From an uncultured Prevotella sp. (GTDB lineage: Bacteria; Bacteroidota; Bacteroidia; Bacteroidales; Bacteroidaceae): DNA of 17,626 nucleotides. The DNA lies in contig CAJKQX010000053.1 of assembly GCA_905202125.1 (NCBI GenBank), positions 1 to 17,626 on the forward strand, read 5' to 3'. Each line of letters begins with the position of its first letter. The stretch's first letter is position 1. The position numbers and the translations under genes are program-made. The notes beneath the pieces are model-generated. The model saw only the letters and a list, made by a program, of their open reading frames with translations. It ran no database searches and was not told the origin of the DNA. Shown piece after piece: positions 15,860 through 17,626 of this stretch.

Positions 15860-15880
15860 CGAATCACTGTCCGAATTTTT
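15850..15880 (+). terminator. Terminator overlapping the stop codon of the phosphate transporter gene
   Basis: GGACA and GTGA (15850-15854 and 15856-15859) pair with TCAC and TGTCC (15864-15872), giving 9 bp with one bulged A and a CGAA tetraloop. GAA and five Ts (15876-15880) follow. The TGA stop codon (15857-15859) is inside the left arm. Confidence 0.75.
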
Positions 15881-16141
15881 GGAGTGAAATGTTAATTTTG
15901 GGCCTCGCATACGTTGAGATAATTAAGAATACGCAACTATCTCCGGGGGTAACTGTTAAAATTGTGTCCCATTTTTGCGATATTTTCTACCGAGAAGGTT
16001 GCCCGGCCGAAATACGCCAAATTTTCAGTATTTTATACAAATATCTGTATATCAACACGATACACGATTTGTGTATTTCCGAATGTCTCAAAAAACATTG
16101 AAAAACCACCGGAAATGTCCCCGAAAAGTGCCCGACTTGGG

Positions 16142-16207
16142 TTCCGAAAGGGACCCTTTTGCCTCCCGAAAGGGTTCCTTTCGCACTCCAAAAGGGCCCC
16201 TTTCGCA
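16142..16207. repeat. Three tandem 22-bp palindromic units
   Basis: The blocks GAAAGGG, GAAAGGG and AAAAGGG start at 16146, 16168 and 16190, each followed 9 nt after its start by CCTTT, so the period is exactly 22 bp. Each unit is nearly self-complementary: the middle one is a perfect CGAAAGG-GTT-CCTTTCG, and the other two differ by G/T-compatible changes. Upstream, 16124-16140 aligns weakly as a decayed fourth unit. This resembles a dispersed palindromic intergenic repeat; the genome-wide distribution cannot be seen from here. Confidence 0.8.
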
Positions 16208-16233
16208 AATCAAGTGCATAAAAATCGGAAAAT

Positions 16234-16253
16234 CGGACGGTTTTTTCCGTCTG
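16234..16253. repeat. Hairpin next to the 22-bp array
   Basis: CGGACGG (16234-16240) and CCGTCTG (16247-16253) pair over 7 positions with one G/T wobble around a TTTTTT loop. It lies 27 bp after the array and may be part of the same repeated block. Confidence 0.45.
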
Positions 16254-16479
16254 TCAAGGTCATTTTTCCCGTTTTTCGGCTTCGTATCTTTCTAAAACGG
16301 AAGTGAATCCTGCAAAAACCAAATGTTAAAAATTTGGATTTGCATGCGCTACCTCAAGGTATCAAAAGTAGGACCGTGGGCCTGTTGCGGCCATACATAG
16401 GTAAATCGTTTTTTATTATATAAAAATTCCACATTTGGATGAATGTAACATATTTATCACACCCAATGTGAGCCATAAT

Positions 16480-16522
16480 AAAAAAAACGATGCCGAGATC
16501 AGTACCGATCCAGACATCGTTT
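16480..16522 (-). terminator. Rho-independent terminator of the nucleotidyltransferase gene
   Basis: On the minus strand AAACGATGTC (16513-16522) pairs with GGCATCGTTT (16485-16494) over 10 positions with one T/G wobble. An inner GATC/GATC helix extends it, and it leads into eight Ts (16480-16487). This is a strong intrinsic terminator 27 nt after the stop codon. Ts also flank the other arm, so weaker termination from the plus side is possible. Confidence 0.88.
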
Positions 16523-16549
16523 TGTATGTTTTTGTGCTCTGAGAGTGTA

Positions 16550-17461
16550 TTAGAACAATTTCTCAGGATATACGCCCTCGTTGACAAGTTGCTGAATACG
16601 AGCCACGGTACCTTCGCGGTCGGCGGCATAGGTCACGCCAAACCACTTGCTGGTGGTATCGAGCACCTGAACGGTAGCGGTCTTCTCATTGATGAGTTTG
16701 TTGACCATGAGCGGAATAAAGAATTCGGCTTTAAGATTCTCCATGTTCTTGGGATCAGAGAGAAACTCCTTGAAATAAGCCTCGCTGTGCTCGAAATAGT
16801 CGGGTGTGAATCCCCACATGTTCATAGACACGGGAGTGTTATCTTCTACAGCCACCCACTTGCCTTCTTCGTCTTTGTAGCAAACGGGGCCGTCAACACG
16901 CATAATCTCAGTACGCTCAACTACTGTTGTCAGATTGCCGGCATCATCCTTAGAGCAGATACCACGTGCCACAGTACCGTTTTCAGACAGTGTGTTGCCT
17001 ACACGGAAACCTACCATAGCATACTTGTTGGTAGCGCCTTCGGGCAATTCTGAAAGGAATTTGCCTATCACTTGGAAAGCATCACGATTGTAGAAATCGT
17101 CACAGTTGATGACACAGAAAGGCTCCTTCACAACATTTTTGGCCATAAGTACCGCATGATTGGTACCCCAGGGTTTAACGCGGCCTTCGGGAACCGTAAA
17201 GCCTTCGGGCAGATCATCGATAGCCTGGAAACATAGTTCGGCGGGAATATGTCCTTCGTATTTGGAAAGGACCTTATCGCGAAACTCCTGCTCGAAATCT
17301 TTACGGATGACAAAGACGATTTTGCCGAAACCGGCTTTTATAGCGTCATAGATAGAATAATCCATTATGGTCTCGCCATTGGGGCCTAAACCATCGAGTT
17401 GTTTCAAACCGCCGTAACGACTACCCATTCCTGCTGCGAGGAGTAATAATGTAGGTTTCAT
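16550..17461 (-). CDS. Sugar-phosphate nucleotidyltransferase-like protein
   Basis: This 303-residue cytoplasmic protein belongs to the NTP_transferase (nucleotide-sugar pyrophosphorylase) superfamily, which makes NDP-sugars from a sugar-1-phosphate and an NTP. The N-terminal nucleotide-binding motif is LLLAAGMGSRYGGLKQ (residues 6-21). KPWGTNHAV (96-104) matches the base/sugar-contact loop. NCDDFYN (119-125) provides the metal-binding Asp where classical enzymes have a GD motif. A second acidic region near 225-235 and a C-terminal helical part complete the domain. It stands alone, with its own promoter (17509-17541) and terminator. No kinase or glycosyltransferase gene is adjacent, so I cannot name the sugar or nucleotide; a choline-phosphate-type cytidylyltransferase is another possibility. 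Confidence 0.88.
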   Translation of the reverse strand: MKPTLLLLAAGMGSRYGGLKQLDGLGPNGETIMDYSIYDAIKAGFGKIVFVIRKDFEQEFRDKVLSKYEGHIPAELCFQAIDDLPEGFTVPEGRVKPWGTNHAVLMAKNVVKEPFCVINCDDFYNRDAFQVIGKFLSELPEGATNKYAMVGFRVGNTLSENGTVARGICSKDDAGNLTTVVERTEIMRVDGPVCYKDEEGKWVAVEDNTPVSMNMWGFTPDYFEHSEAYFKEFLSDPKNMENLKAEFFIPLMVNKLINEKTATVQVLDTTSKWFGVTYAADREGTVARIQQLVNEGVYPEKLF

Positions 17462-17508
17462 AATAAAATTGTATTTTTATGTTTGTTTAATGTTGAATAA
17501 TCTGATTA

Positions 17509-17541
17509 CAAAAATAGCAAATAAGAACGAGAATCGACAAG
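17509..17541 (-). promoter_or_regulatory. Bacteroidota promoter for the nucleotidyltransferase gene
   Basis: The minus strand carries TATTTTTG (17509-17516), a full match to the TAnnTTTG -7 box. CTTG (17538-17541) lies upstream with 21 bp between its TTG and the box, within the accepted spacing for the -33 element. Transcription would begin near 17502, about 40 nt before the ATG at 17461. It is the only promoter in the window with both elements. Confidence 0.65.
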
Positions 17542-17626
17542 TTTTCACAATAATTTTTTATCGTCATCGACACACGGCTCTTTCATTTAAAAATGGCTTG
17601 CTCTTTCGAAAAAGATGTTATTTTAT

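Larger units (their letters stand above)
15881..16479. other. Gene-free interval with structured and repeated DNA
   Basis: About 600 bp lie between the two flanking terminators. Open frames here use rare starts and run through the 22-bp repeats, whose period is not a multiple of three, so I treat them as spurious. Visible elements are a TAATTTTG box (15893-15900, plus, no -33), a GAGATA/TATCTC inverted repeat (15916-15943), an ATACAC/GTGTAT hairpin (16060-16076), the 22-bp array (16142-16207), a 7-bp stem with a T6 loop (16234-16253) and a CCAAAT/ATTTGG dyad (16319-16337). A non-coding RNA is possible but unsupported beyond this. Confidence 0.5.

Noticed and set aside
15962..16306. Overlapping open frames of about 105-139 codons after the phosphate transporter
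   Set aside because: They rely on TTG-type starts or extend the transporter's 3' end in another frame, run through the 22-bp repeats in several frames at once, and show no domain. The repeat period is not a multiple of three.
16363..16370. Minus-strand TACTTTTG box that could drive an RNA through the repeat array
   Set aside because: There is no -33 element and no gene downstream on that strand. An 8-bp degenerate match is expected by chance in AT-rich DNA.
17593..17626. Possible start of a plus-strand gene at the right edge
   Set aside because: An ATG at 17593 opens a frame of only 11 codons before the window ends. A TATGTTTG box at 17478-17485 could serve it, but has no good -33 element.

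Overview
The window looks like chromosomal core sequence from a member of the Bacteroidales (Bacteroidota). Three things point there. The protein families are typical of that order: a DUF2723 membrane protein, a prolyl tripeptidyl peptidase-like S9 enzyme, a Pit transporter with a long cytosolic tail, and a purD neighbourhood. Several genes carry a TAnnTTTG-type -7 promoter box. Shine-Dalgarno sequences are weak or absent. I cannot name the genus from sequence alone. No phage, insertion sequence, CRISPR array, rRNA or tRNA gene is visible.

Layout, left to right. (1) 136-4086, minus strand: a DUF2723 glycosyltransferase-like membrane protein followed 12 nt later by a NodB-type deacetylase. The pair ends in a strong hairpin terminator at 82-129. 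A possible 46-residue membrane ORF (4061-4201) sits in its leader. (2) 4362-8600, minus strand: a tight cluster reading purD, an uncharacterised membrane protein, a YqaA/DedA-type membrane protein, a metal-binding lipoprotein and an ABC ATPase. The last four are separated by 3 nt or overlap. No ABC permease gene is present. (3) 8678-13352, minus strand: cysE, a THUMP-domain RNA methyltransferase and a prolyl tripeptidyl peptidase-like exopeptidase. (4) 13353-13612: a divergent promoter region. (5) 13613-15859, plus strand: a Pit-family phosphate transporter whose stop codon lies inside its own terminator hairpin. (6) 15881-16479: about 600 bp with no credible gene, holding three palindromic units repeated at an exact 22-bp period plus other hairpins. 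(7) 16550-17461, minus strand: a sugar-nucleotidyltransferase-like gene with its own promoter and terminator.

How the genes work together: most are housekeeping (purine, cysteine, phosphate, metal uptake, RNA modification, peptide degradation, glycan chemistry). No obvious new multi-gene system is present. The most interesting signals are in regulation. Upstream of the phosphate transporter are direct repeats of TGTAACA at 13521, 13532 and 13554, on an 11-bp phase (7-bp repeat plus 4-bp spacer). That is the architecture of a Pho box, placed where the otherwise missing -33 element would be. Other points worth a second look are the 22-bp palindromic array, the metal-binding protein with Glu and Asn at two expected ligand positions, the ABC pair without a permease, and the small hydrophobic ORF overlapping the start of the DUF2723 gene.
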